Assembly: GCA_904066235.2 (NCBI GenBank)
Contig: CAJFCV020000005.1
Coordinates: forward strand, 11,093,501 to 11,157,500
Length of the DNA stretch: 64,000 bases
Reading direction: 5' to 3'
DNA from: Bursaphelenchus xylophilus
Lineage: Eukaryota > Nematoda > Chromadorea > Rhabditida > Aphelenchoididae
The position numbers were made by a program, and so were the translations under genes. This document shows, piece by piece, positions 1 through 10,900 of this stretch (position 1 is the first letter of the stretch; each line of letters begins with the position of its first letter). The notes under the pieces are model-generated. The model was given only the letters and a program-made list of their open reading frames with translations, was not told the DNA's origin and ran no database searches.

Positions 1-55
1 ATTTGTGTCCTTTCTATCAAAATTTGAGCGTCGCAGTTCAACCACTTCCCTTGTT
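1..55. repeat. R-family element, right end
   Basis: It matches the right end of the R elements (TTTGAGCGTCGCA followed by ACTTCCCTTGT). It lies in the intron before the Ig exon; the rest of the element is outside the window. Confidence 0.6.
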
Positions 56-88
56 ATTCACACTTCAATATAAACCTCTCTTCTCCAG

Positions 89-280
89 GTCTGTTGGCTC
101 TTCAACGACGAGAAACTCACCATGGAAGACGTCATTGTTGAGGACACTGCCGACTTGTGCCGAATAACCATTCCATACGTCCAGTCCTATCATTACGGAA
201 CGTATACGGTGCTCTGTGAGAACGAGGTGGGCAGAGCCATCACGAGCGCTTCACTACTCCCATTTTATGCTGATTACTAA
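89..280 (+). CDS. Ig I-set domain protein, last exon (partial)
   Basis: This is the final coding exon of a gene that begins left of the window. A strong acceptor (CTCTTCTCCAG, ending at 88) opens an exon in phase 0 that reads to TAA at 278-280, giving 63 residues. It is the second half of an immunoglobulin I-set domain: the C-strand tryptophan in VCWLFNDEKL, then GTYTVLCENEVG in place of the usual GxYTCxAxNxxG. The cysteine normally two residues after the tyrosine is a valine here, as in many titin/twitchin-type muscle Ig domains that lack the disulfide. The protein ends soon after the domain. Giant cytoskeletal proteins of the titin/UNC-89 class are the likeliest relatives, but a cell-surface Ig protein cannot be excluded from one exon. 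A possible AATAAA lies at 330-335. Confidence 0.75.
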   Translation, partial: VCWLFNDEKLTMEDVIVEDTADLCRITIPYVQSYHYGTYTVLCENEVGRAITSASLLPFYADY

Positions 281-369
281 CTAAAATTAGTCATTGTAAA
301 TTCTTGGTTTTTCGCGATGAGTTTTTGCTAATAAATATGAGCACAACTTGTGTCAAAAAGAAGAGTTTG

Positions 370-1090
370 AACATGTCTTTGCACTGTGCGGTTGGGATCG
401 CAAGGTGGCTTTGCGCGATGAACAATCGGCACGGTGCGAATGAAGAACGCACTGTGAAGTTTCGGGAGCGATTGGAAAGCGCACTGTACGGTTTCCGAAG
501 CGATGGAAAAACGCACTGTGCGGTTTCGGAAGCACTTCAAAAACGCACTGTGCAGTTCTCGTTACTAGTCAGATGCGCACTGTGCAATTTCTGGACCGAT
601 TGAATAACGCACTGTGCAGCTTCTGGAGAGATTGGAAAACGCACTGCGTTGTTTCTGGGGTGAATGAAAAACACACTGTGCAGCTTCTGGTGCGCTTACA
701 AAAGGCACTGTGCGGTTTCCGAAGCGGCTGAAAAACGCACTGTGCAGCTTCCGAAGAACTTAAAAACGCACTGTGCAGGTTTCGTTACTGGTCAAAAGCG
801 CACTGTGCAGTTTCTTGGGCGATCGAAAAGGCACTGAACAGTTTGCGGGGCGAGTAAAAAACGGGCTGTGCAGTTTCTGGTGCGAATGAAAAACACACTG
901 TGCAGTTTCAAGAGGTCCTTAGTAACGCACTGTGCAGCTTCCGATGTGACTAAAAAACGAACTGTACAGTTTCTGGAGCTCTTTAGCAACGCTGTGCAGT
1001 TTCTGATGTGAGTGAAGAGAGCACTGTGAAATTTTCGAAGCGATTGAAAAGTGACTGTGCATTTTCCGAAACGATTGGAAAACGCGAACG
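370..1090. repeat. GCACTGTGC tandem array (P type, copy 1)
   Basis: Roughly twenty copies of a unit of about 36 nt, each holding GCACTGTGC followed by (A/C)GTTTC and an AAAAAC tract. Its left boundary (ATGTCTTTGCACTGTGCGG) is the reverse complement of the right boundary of the array at 51220-52240, so the two are copies of one element in opposite orientation. Several open frames across it are repeat artefacts. Confidence 0.85.
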
Positions 1091-1140
1091 ACGAGGCGAC
1101 ACATTTGCCGCGACCAACCCACATTATTTTCCCGACTGAC
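1090..1140. repeat. S-family MITE, right-end fragment
   Basis: CCACATTATTTTCCCGACTGACT is the right end of an S2-type element; no matching left end lies nearby. Confidence 0.7.
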
Positions 1141-1437
1141 TAATAGTAAAAGTAAACTAGAGACTGTAAACCGGCTTATACACATTGTAATAATACTAAT
1201 AGTTTCCTGAAGTGACGTCGCCGAAACAAACACCGACTACATGTGCTTTAGGGGGCCTTAATGGTTTCACAGAATGAAATTCAACCGACCTCAGATTAGC
1301 CGGCTGATGCGACGCGGGCTGTTTTTGCGGTTTTCAGCCGGTCTTTTCGAAACATTTCCCAACTAAATTCAACCCATGTTATAGTAGATTTGTAAGGCTA
1401 CTATAAGTGAGAATTTCACAGGCGGGAATTTTAGAAT

Positions 1438-4148
1438 ATGGCCAAGGTAATCAGCACTCTCCTGGCGCTCTGTTTCCTCCACCACGTGAAGGCGCAATGT
1501 AATGGGACCGGAATTTGGTCCGAGTGGCTGTCGTATGGGAGTTGCGCCGAGCAAACGGACGGGTCGTTCGCGATGGTCCGATATCGCGATTGTGACCCGT
1601 TGCCGTCGGGTTGCATCGCTGATTCGCCGTACATTTGCAAGTAGGAGTTTGAGGAGCGGGATAGGGGAAGTGGTCCAAGTGCGACGCTGAGATTTTGATT
1701 AAACATGGCACAAATTTAGAATATCTTTTGTGAAGAATTATGCGACATTTCTCCTGCTACGTCTTTTTCAAAATTACCCAGATTTTTTGCTCGCGGCTCA
1801 CAGTGCCTTTTGCCTTTATTGGCGACGGGCCTTTCTATCAGTCTGTCGGGAAAATAGTGAGCACAAGTTTTTTCTCTGACCACTCTCCGCGTTTTGCGCC
1901 CTCTCTCAGCTGCCCTTGTAAAAAGCCAAAATTTTCGAGAATTGCCGAGAAGTCCGAGCGTCGCACTTGGAACCAGAGATTGCCACGGCTCCGGAGCCGG
2001 CTCTTGGCTCCGGCTCTGGGCGGCTCCGGCTCCGAGACGGGAGCCAAAGCCGGAGCCGGAAATTTTAGGGTCGGCTCCGGCTCCCGAGCCCAAAGTCGGA
2101 GTCAGGTTTCCCAGCGGTCAGAAAAGTAAAAATTTCATGATTATGTTAAATCAAATTGCTTGAAAAAAACACTGCGGAGGATGCGACTTGACTGCAAAAA
2201 CGTTGGCTGTATGATCTCTGGCACTAATAACTTTTATTTTTGGAAAAATATTTTTAAAAAAACATTTTGCATAGGAGCCGGGATTCGGAGCCGACGGCCT
2301 TTCTAAATTTTGCACGGAGCCAAGAGCCGGAGCCTGAGCTGCAAATTTGGCCTCGGCTCCGGCTCTGGGCGCTAAGAGCCGGAGCCGGTGCCGAAATTTT
2401 GACCGTGGCAATCTCTGCTTGGAACCCATCTTTGGAATGGACGCCTGTTATTTATAGTGAATTTTTAAACTTGAATACTTTTAGCGGCGAGTTCTCATCG
2501 AGTATGTCTTGCGGTAAGTCATTAAAAAACCAGTTTCTCTTCAGCATTTTAAATTAATCTCAGTGTGTCGGGAAAATAATGAGTACAATGTCGCTGGATT
2601 GAAAAGCAATTTTATTTTGCCGCGAGACAATTTATTTCCTCGGCGGTGATGCGATTTTTGATGCGACAGATTGCTCATTATTTTCCCGACAGACTAATAA
2701 AAGTTTAACTCTTTCTTTTGTAGACGGCACAATCTCCTCGACATTGACATCATTGTCATCTTCATCCCTCGCCACAACCGTTGTGATTTCGACTAGAAGA
2801 AGAACCACTCTCCCTGTTCCAACGACCATTCATACTTCAACGTCGACTCTTCATACGTCAACTCATGCAGCGGCACCGACCCGAACTCGAACTTCAACGT
2901 CTACTTCCACCACCACCACTACTACTCCTGCTCCTACAAGTACGCCAGCCGCAGTAACTACTCCAGTCGCAATAACTACGCCAGTCGCAACAACCATTCC
3001 AGTCGTATTAACCACTCCACTTGCTACAACTTCGACGGCCGCTCCAACCCTGCCTAGTGGAAATAATCTTCCCTCGTGCTCGTGGGCCGACTGGGGAGCC
3101 TTCAGCAGCTGCACGGACACTTGTGGAATGTGTGGAACACAGCAGAGGTTCAGGACTTGTTCGAGCACAACTTGCACTTGCTCTGGGTAAGCGATTATAA
3201 GAGGGTTTTGGGCAAAGACCTCAAAATGTCTCCGCACTCTTGAAAAAGCGTAATAGTGCTAGTCGTGTCGGGAAAATAATGAACACAATGTAGCTGCGCC
3301 GATCGTGCTTCTGAAAAGGAAAGTACTTTTATGGGGGCTCCTACTTTTTGACCGGACATATCTCAAAAAATCAGAAAAAATGTGCTGATCAAGGATATAT
3401 AAATCTTAGCTGCCCATTTTAGGTTTTTAGGGGTGAAAACTCAATCGGAAGTTGACTTAAAGTCCTATATGAACCCCTTTTCGCTTAATTTTTCACAGGT
3501 TTACAATTTTTATTTTGACTTAAAATGATGTTTATTGACTTTCTAAGACGTAATAAATCAGTCTTGGCACAAAAATTTATTTTTCCGACCTTCATCTTCA
3601 AAAAAAGTTGATTCGGCCCAAAAGGGATATCGAACCCGTGCGGCGTTCCCCCTTTGATTCGCAGACTACGGCACTAGCCACTCGGCCACACCGCTCTCTT
3701 ACGAAGGAAGAGACCGAATGCGCTTTTTATCGTTTCGAATGCCTGCACCTTTTGTAGGGAAATTAAGCCAGTTTTTGGGCATTTTCACCTATAAAAACCT
3801 AAAATGGGCAGCTAAGATTTATATATCCTTGATCAGCACATTTTTTCTGATTTTTTGAGATATATCCCGTCAAAAAGTAGGAGCCCCCATAAAAGTACTT
3901 TCCTTGTGAAGTGAAAAGCATTTTTTTTCCCGCGACAATTCAAAGGCGATGCAATTTTCGACACGACAGAGTGCCCATTATTTTCCCGACAGTAGATAAA
4001 ATTATTGATGATTTTCAGGTCAGCATTTGAGAATGTGGCCTGCGGCAGTATGGTCTGTCTCTATCCGCGCTCCAGTTGCTGTACCGGCTATTCTCCCACC
4101 TCTAATGGGTCCGCCTTTGTCTGTCAAAGCACCACTACCACCGGATAA
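1438..4148 (+). CDS. Secreted thrombospondin-repeat-like / mucin-like protein
   Basis: Four exons with consistent phases: 1438-1640, 2485-2513, 2724-3186 and 4019-4148, giving 274 residues. Residues 1-20 are a signal peptide (MAKVISTLLALCFLHHVKAQ). Residues 25-77 form a Cys-rich module with the WSEW motif of type 1 thrombospondin repeats. Residues 80-194 are a Thr/Ser/Pro-rich stretch, probably heavily O-glycosylated. Residues 195-265 are a second Cys-rich module (CSWADWGAFSSC, then RTC, and later VACG, SSCC). Donors and acceptors are good (GTAAGT, GTAAGC; TTTTAG, TTTTCAG). The start lies 3 nt after ATTTTAG, which could be a trans-splice acceptor. Introns 1 and 3 are swollen by mobile elements. 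It is probably an extracellular matrix, cuticle or mucus protein; I know no exact ortholog. Without the splicing the frames end early, so the exon chain is the main evidence. Confidence 0.85.
1838..1872. repeat. S-family MITE, left-end fragment
   Basis: TATCAGTCTGTCGGGAAAATAGTGAGCAC only; the right part is gone. It lies in intron 1 of the thrombospondin-like gene. Confidence 0.7.
1968..2425. repeat. Inverted-repeat element rich in GGCTCCGG
   Basis: The ends are inverted copies (CCAGAGATTGCCACGG near 1975 and CCGTGGCAATCTCTG near 2405). Inside are two blocks of degenerate, self-complementary GGCTCC/GGAGCC hexamers (1985-2110 and 2270-2400) around an AT-rich centre. It is an intronic fold-back, with no protein signal. 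Confidence 0.7.
2561..2699. repeat. S-family MITE, S1 subtype, complete
   Basis: Both ends are present (GTGTCGGGAAAATAATGAG and CTCATTATTTTCCCGACAGA). It lies just before exon 3 of the thrombospondin-like gene and ends 24 nt from the acceptor. Confidence 0.9.
3316..3906. mobile_element. T fold-back element with tRNA-like core (copy 1)
   Basis: Long terminal inverted repeats of about 120 bp (AAGGAAAGTACTTTTATGGG at the left, its complement ending CTTTCCTTG at the right) flank a unique centre. TGA occurs on both sides (CTTCTGAA / GTGAAGTG), a possible 3-bp target duplication. Copy 2 is at 45343-45933. No transposase is encoded, so it must have been moved by another element's enzyme. Confidence 0.85.
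3625..3700 (-). pseudogene. tRNA-Ser/Leu-like sequence inside T element
   Basis: Read on the minus strand it has a D-arm GTGTGGCCGAGTGGCTAG, a GC-rich variable-arm-like part, and a T-arm GGGTTCGAT. These resemble class II tRNAs (Ser or Leu), which have long variable arms. The anticodon stem pairs poorly, so it is probably a tRNA relic or tRNA-derived promoter, not a working tRNA. Confidence 0.6.
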
Positions 4149-4213
4149 GATGCTAAATCAATGTTTTTCGAAGAGTAAATTGGAGATGCTGCAACGAGTA
4201 AACATTATTTGTA

Positions 4214-4850
4214 TTTTCATAAAGTGCATGGACTTATATCGTGGTCCGTACCGTGCACAAAAGGCCCCACTCTGCACCGTGCACTTCATCTCTTAGATTT
4301 GGTTTTTGCACTGTGCGGTGAAATACTGCTGCGACATACGCCAGTTTCAACCACCTTGCTGCGACGGGGCCAGGAATTTGCACAGTGCAAGTGGCTGTCT
4401 TTGAGGTTTGCACGGTGCGAAAAGACGAAAATGCACTGTGCGTTAGCGACAAGCGTGGGAAAATGTTCAAAATGCACTGTGCGATGGCGACAAGCGTGGG
4501 AAAAAAGTTCAAAATGCACAGTGCGAAAGCGACAAGCGTGTGAAAAAAGTTCAAGACGCACGGTGCTTTGGCGACAAGCGTGGGAAAAAAGTTCAAAATG
4601 CACAGTGCGTTGGCGACAAGCTTGCGAAAACAGTTCGAAATGCACTGTGCGTTAGCGACAAGCGTGGGAAAAAGGTTTAAAATGCGCAGTGCGAAAGCGA
4701 CAAGCGTGGGAAAAACTTCAAAATGCACTGTGCGTTAGCGACAAGCGTGGGAAAAAAGTTCAAAATGCACAGTGCGTTAGCGATAAGCATGGGAAAAATG
4801 TTCAAAATGCATTGTGCGTTGACGGCAAACGTCCATGCACTTTATGAAAA
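4214..4850. mobile_element. P element with internal GCACAGTGC array
   Basis: Terminal inverted repeats ATTTTCATAAAGTGCATGGA / TCCATGCACTTTATGAAAAT. About nine internal units of 41-45 nt (GCACTGTGCG, TTAGCGACAAGCGTGGGAAA) occupy 4430-4830. It follows the thrombospondin-like gene closely and may supply its 3' end. Confidence 0.85.
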
Positions 4851-4886
4851 TCCGTCATCAACTTGACTTCAACAATTTCTACAACC

Positions 4887-4892
4887 TTTATT
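4887..4892 (-). promoter_or_regulatory. Polyadenylation signal of the sulfotransferase gene
   Basis: AATAAA on the minus strand, about 50 nt after the stop codon at 4942-4944. Confidence 0.6.
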
Positions 4893-4941
4893 ATCGCTTC
4901 AAACTCATTATTAACGCTATAGTGTTGTGTTGTGTCGAAAT

Positions 4942-7900
4942 TCACAGCCCTTCCGGCATAGGGTACCCAAATAACCTGTAGTCAAAGTAGTACAGGTTAA
5001 CAATCCGGCGCATCAACCGCGTGTTCCGCCCAATCATTTCCTTGATCTCCGCTCTTTCCGGCTTGTCGTTCGTCGAATGCTTGGTGGTGGTGCCGTTGAG
5101 CGCCTCTGTTATTAAATTCAGCGTCGCCGGGGGTACAGATTTTCGGCGGAAGATGTCCATTATCTGCGTCAACATCGCCGCATAGCCGGGCGATTTGGGT
5201 GGGGAGAAGTGGATGATTTCGTATTTGTTGATGAATGAACCGAAGTCACATTGCCTAAAAATGGAAGCGGGTATCAAGCTGTTAAGGTGTCGGATTGCTC
5301 AAATATTGAGTTGAAAAAATCGGTTTGTTTCACTAGCAATAAATATACTACAGTGGGGGACCTGATCTAGTGGCAAAAAACGTACCATTTTGCATCCAAG
5401 AAGTATAAAAAATGTAGCAAAATGCCTCCCTCTCCAAGTGAAAAAAACTCAGATTTCAAAATCGCGTAAGCTCTTTTTGTGAGGAAAAACGACGCTTCCT
5501 TCAAAATGAAGTTTTTTTTCACTTTTAGAGGGAAGTATTTTGCCACATCCTTGATGCTTCCCGGATACAAAATGAAAGCGTTTTGCCACTAGATCAGGCC
5601 CCCCACTGAATACAAGAGTGAAGAAATAAGATCGCACGGGTCGTTCCGAAGCAAAACGCTTTCCTCACTTTTTTTTGAAAAAATAGAATGGAAGAAATGA
5701 GGCCGACATGAAAAAATAGCTGGAGAAAGCAAAATTAGCGTCTTTTTCAAAATCTCAAAATTGTTCTTATTTCTTCATTCTTATGTGTAGCTTCCTACCA
5801 GTTCTGCGGGAACAGATGAGCATCAAAGAAGTCGGGGAAAACATCTCCCTTCTCTGCCCATCGGAACCCTCGCTCCTCGATGTTTTTCAGAACACATTCA
5901 ACATCTCTCTCATCATCACAACCATAGCACAACGCACCCGTCTTTCGGCGTTCTCTAAAGACAATAAATTTGATCTAAAACCAGCTTCTACTCACAGCAT
6001 GCATTTGTCGACGTAATTGGAAACGAAGCGATCCAAGGGATCCCGGACAACCACAAACCATTGCCAATCAATGCTCGTGTGCACACTGTAGATACGGGAA
6101 ATGTTGTTGCCTTCGTTCAGACCTTCACAGAATCTGCAAAGAAGAGGGAATTTTGATAGCGGAAAAAATTTTACGGACTTGGCGCGACCAGTGAAAATTA
6201 CGTCATTTTTTATTAATTGTCTCCCAAAAAGTCCTTGCAAATTAATATCAGTCTGTCGGGAAAACAATAAGCACTCTGTCGCTTCGAAAATCGCGTCGCC
6301 GCTGAGAAAATGAATTGTGTTGTGGGAAAAAACAAGTTTCTTTTCACTTTAGCCACGCGATTGGCACAGAGACATTGTGCTCATTATTTTCCCGACAGAC
6401 TGATAAAAAGTTCATTTTCAAATTTTTCGAGCATTCCAAGACTTTTTTGAGAATTTCCTTTGCTTTACAGACCCCCCTCCCCGTTATAAATTCCCATCTG
6501 CCCCCTCGAATCTACCCGCTATTTCCCCCCTCTTCAACGCAAGAGTGTTTTTTATTCAAACCACTAGGCAAAGCGCCTCGAGCGAGAGGAAACTGTTTCG
6601 CCGGGGGGCGAGGAAGAGACCTCGTCCCGCGGAGTGAGTGGCTACAGAACATAGCCAGCACCGCGCCGGGAATTCGCGGACCACCCGCACGCTCTTCTGT
6701 TGCGTATTTGCTGCAAAAAACGGCTCGAGGATGCACTTTTGACGTGGGCCCGCCGCTGCGGTGGTCTCGGGAAAAGCGCCGCCAACGGGTGGCCCGAGGC
6801 AGTACTCGTAACGACGAATGGATCTTGTTTTGGATCCCCGTTGCTTGCGTTCCCTGCGGTCTCTTCGGGAGCGGTGGTATTTTGGGCCGGGAGTGGCGAA
6901 TTTTCGGACCACCCGCGGTTGTTGGCAACGCCGAGGTCGGAGCCGTGGACACTACACACTAAATGATACGATGACACTGTAGCGGTCTGGGGCGGGTCAG
7001 CCGACCCCCTGAAACGGTGCTCCAACGAAACCAGCGATGGGCTTGCGAAATGTGTCATTATGACCGATTTTTTATATAGACCCCCCAGTTTGGGGAGATC
7101 TTTTGTTTGTATGGCCATATTAGAGCAATGCGGGGAATTTTGCGACCAAGGAATGAAGCTCCATGCTCTTTGGACCTTTGTCATCATGTCCTATTTCCCA
7201 CAAGTACCCATAATTCCCTTGCTTTTTCGTCTTGCCCCGAATTTCGCGGACCTCCGTTGCAAAAAACAACATGGGTGGCTCATGCGGGAGGCCCGGAGGT
7301 CTTCGTCACAGTTGTGTCGACCATGAACTCTGCGTGCGGCCTCGCTTTTCCGCTCCCCACTCCCTTCCCCCACTCCCTTTCATAACATTGCCTCGAGGCA
7401 TTTGCGCCCGCCTCCTGTCGCCAAGCCGGAGGGCGCCGAATTGTGGGGCCGCCCGCAGTGCATTTTGCAACATTTGAGGCGGACGTTCCGGCTTCGCTAT
7501 ACGGCCCAGTACTAGGCGAATCCGATGGGGGGAGTGGGCCGTCCACACGCCCCACGATACCATCAATCCGCGGGAGTTTAGAGCCACGAAACTGGCGTGG
7601 ACCCGCCGGGGATCGGGCCCTGTTGGCCGTTTGGGGTTCGTGCTCATGCCCACCGGCGAAGAGGGGCAGAGCTGTGCCCCTGCCGGGTGGTCCGCGAAAT
7701 GGTCGGCACTCTCGCGGATTAGGCCGCTCTCCGGCGGGCGTTCGGCCCCGTCTTTACCGGTTCGTTTGAGGGGAGTGGCCTCTCGTCGCTCGACGCGCCT
7801 CGGGTGGTCAGCGGGCACGGCACGGAACGTTCCCATTGGGGGACCGTTTCTCATGCAAAAAACGCGTGTGGCCCGCGAAATGCGGCCTCAACAAAGGGAG

Positions 7901-10900
7901 GAAAAAACGGCTCGAAGAGACGGGGGGATTTTCGGTGTGCAATGGCCAAGAGAATGGGCCAATTCGTAAGGGGTTTGAGCAAGAAATTACGGAAAAGAGG
8001 AGTGGAAGCCCAAAAAACGATGACTAATATTTGTCGGGAAAATAATGAGCACAGTGTTGCTGTGTCGCTGAAGTGAGACGCAATTTGATTTTGTCGCGAC
8101 AAAATTAATTTTCTCGACGGCGATGCGATTTTCGATGCGACAAAGTGCTCATTATTTTCCCGACAGACTGGTACTAGCGCCATAGAGTTGCGACACATTT
8201 AAAACACGATTTCTGAGTCACTGAATGAGCCGTGGACATAGAAAAAAATCGATTTTGAGTTTTAGATTTTAAAATGACCGCAGGCATCCAGTAAACCTAT
8301 TCCTGAAAGATTTTTGCCAAATTCTCTCATTAACCTACTGTAATTTACAATTTAATGTTTTTACAGTAATCGACAATTACAGCAATATTACTCACTAGAA
8401 ATGGCTGAAATTGAGAATACTGATGTTTTAGGCTACGCCCGCCATAAAAAACACTGAATTTGGACCGTCGGGTTACTGTAACATACCGCAATGTGGGTTC
8501 GGCCGAACAAAATCGGCCATAAAAAAGTTATTTCCCAAATGCCGCAGCTGATTTTTACAAATGTTAATCAGCGTAAAATTCTGCCCTAGAAACATTAAAA
8601 AAAAGTGTAAAAAGTCATCACCCCTTTTTCGTGGTGTAGTGGATTTTGGTCAAATTTAGTAATCCGAAGGTCGCGGGTTCGATCCCCGTGGAAGGAAAAT
8701 GCGTAAAACTGCACAAAACCTCAAAAAATCGGTTGAGGTGGATTGATTATGTATATCAGAAGTATGAAAAATTGTATCAAAGTTGATTTCCAAACTTGAA
8801 AGCATTTTTTTGATGATGAAACTTGGATTTTGGTTTCCGTGGATTATGGTATAAATTTAGTCTAGGAAATGGCTAGAGTTGTTTATAATTAGGTTTTTTA
8901 GCCTTCTGAATTCAATGGAGTAGAGTTTTTGGCCATAGGATTACTGTAACATAGACAAAACGGATTTCGGCCGCTTAAAATCGGCCGTAAAACGGTTGTT
9001 TCTAAACATACGCAGCTAATTCTTCAATTTTTGGAATCAGCGTGAAATTCTGCTCTAGAATCATTAACTATAATATCCTAACTGGCCGCACAAATTCCAA
9101 AGATTTTTTTTCGAGCAGATTAGAAATTTTTCAGTAAAAAAAGTCATCCGTGGAAATCGAAAAAAAAAAATTCTGAGATTTTGGTATAAAAATGTTTGCA
9201 TACGTTGATGAAACTTAGCCTCAAAATATTTTCGGCTAATTCTTTCGCTAACATAGTTTTATTTACAATTTCCAAGTTTTAAAGTAAGTCACCACTGAAA
9301 ACAAAGTATTCAACCAATAAGCCATTGTTTAGGCGCAAATTGTGTGAAATTTCACGCTGATTCCAAAAATTGAAGAATTAGCTGTGTATGTTTAGAAACA
9401 ACCGTTTTACGGCCGATTTTAAGCAGCCGAAATCCGTTTTGTCTATGTTACAGTAATCCTATGGCCAAAAACCCTGCTCCATTGAATTCAGAAGGCTAAA
9501 AAACCTAATTATAAACAACTCTAGCCATTTCCTAGACTAAATTTATACCATAATCCACGGAAACCAAAATCCAAGTTTCATCATCAAAAAAATGCTTTCA
9601 AGTTCGGAAATCAACTTTGATACAATTTTTCACACTTCTGATATACATAATCAATCCACCTCAACCGATTTTTTGAGGTTTTGTGCAGTTTTACGCATTT
9701 TCCTTCCACGGGGATCGAACCCGCGACCTTCGGATTACTAAATTTGACCAAAATCCACTACACCACGAAAAAGGGGTGATGACTTTTTACACTTTTTTTT
9801 AATGTTTATAGGGCAGAATTTTACGCTGATTAACATATGTAAAAATCAGCTGCGGCATTTGGGAAATAACTTTTTTATGGCCGATTTTGTTCGGCCGAAC
9901 CCACATTGCGGTATGTTACAGTAACCCGACGGTCCAAATTCAGTGTTTTTTATGACGGGCGTAGCCTAAAACATAAGTATTGTCAATTTCAGCCAGTTCT
10001 GACTTGTGGTTTTGTTGTTATAGTCGATTACTGTAAAAACAGTAAATTGTAAATTACAGTAGGTTAATGCGAGAATTAGACAAAAATATTTCAGACATAT
10101 GTTTACTGGATGCCTGCAGTCATTTTAAAACAAAAAACTCAAAATCGATTTTTTTCTATGTCCCGGCCTTGCACACGGCTGATTCAGTGAGTCAGAAATC
10201 GTGTTTTAACGCTTTTATCGCGCGAGAAAATTGGAGTTTGAAAATGCACTGTGCATTTGCGATAAAAAGGAAAAATCTACGCACTTTATGAAAGTATAGC
10301 TTGCCGTAATGTGCTTACCTTGTCCAAAAGCCATCATGAATTACAGATCGGTTGTTCTTTCCGAAGCCCTGCGGATCGTACAGATAGCACATCACATTGG
10401 CCATCACCGTGGACATGGTTTTCGGGATGACGCAGGTCGCGAGGCCATAGCGGTCGGCAAACTGAAATACGAACAAAAATTAGGCGAGAACAGGATATTA
10501 GCATTTTCATAAAATGCATGGGCATTTTTTCGTTTTCGCACAGTGCATTTTGAACTTTTTTCTCGCTGTCGTCAATGCACAGTGCATTTTGGTGTTTTTG
10601 CACCTGCAAATCCAAAAAAAAGTGTTGCAAAATCCTTGTGCCGACGCAGCGACATGGCTAAAACTTTCTTATGTCGCTGCGATTTCCGCGCACAGTGCAA
10701 AGAAGAAAAAAAAACGAAATGCACAGTGCAAAAATAGGGAGTTTTTGTGCACGGTGCGTGGCGCGACAAATGTCCATGCACTTTATGAAAATGCTACTAA
10801 TCGTTCCATAAAGTGCGTAGACTTTTTTCCAGTGAAAATATCAGTCTGTCGGGAAAATATTGAGCACAATGTCGCTATGCCGATCGCGTCGCTGAAGTGA

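Larger units (their letters stand above)
3261..3993. repeat. S-family MITE interrupted by T element
   Basis: Left half 3261-3315 and right half 3907-3993 of one S1 element, split by the T fold-back. The right half resumes at the GAAGTGAAAAGC motif expected at that point of the consensus. Confidence 0.85.
8201..10208. mobile_element. 2-kb palindromic element with tRNA-like sequence in each arm
   Basis: The arm 8201-9048 (starting AAAACACGATTTCTGAGTCA) is repeated as its reverse complement at 9348-10208, around a spacer of about 300 bp. The arms match closely over some 850 bp with few differences. Each carries a tRNA-like box (8624-8695 and 9702-9775). There is no open frame of note. It is a very long fold-back, probably a non-autonomous DNA transposon. 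Confidence 0.85.

Noticed and set aside
304..1233. Several 60-110-codon open frames on both strands
   Set aside because: They are repeat translations of the GCACTGTGC array, with the same motif in every unit and open on both strands.
3625..3700. A functional tRNA gene
   Set aside because: The anticodon stem does not pair and it is part of a repeated element.
4209..4728. 148- and 164-codon frames
   Set aside because: Both are repeat translations of the P element at 4214-4850.
6315..7969. Overlapping frames of up to 215 codons
   Set aside because: GC-rich DNA has few stops; six frames are open in parts, no domain or splice pattern, and it lies in an intron.
8624..8695. A functional tRNA gene in the palindrome arm
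   Set aside because: No convincing acceptor or anticodon stem; duplicated in both arms.
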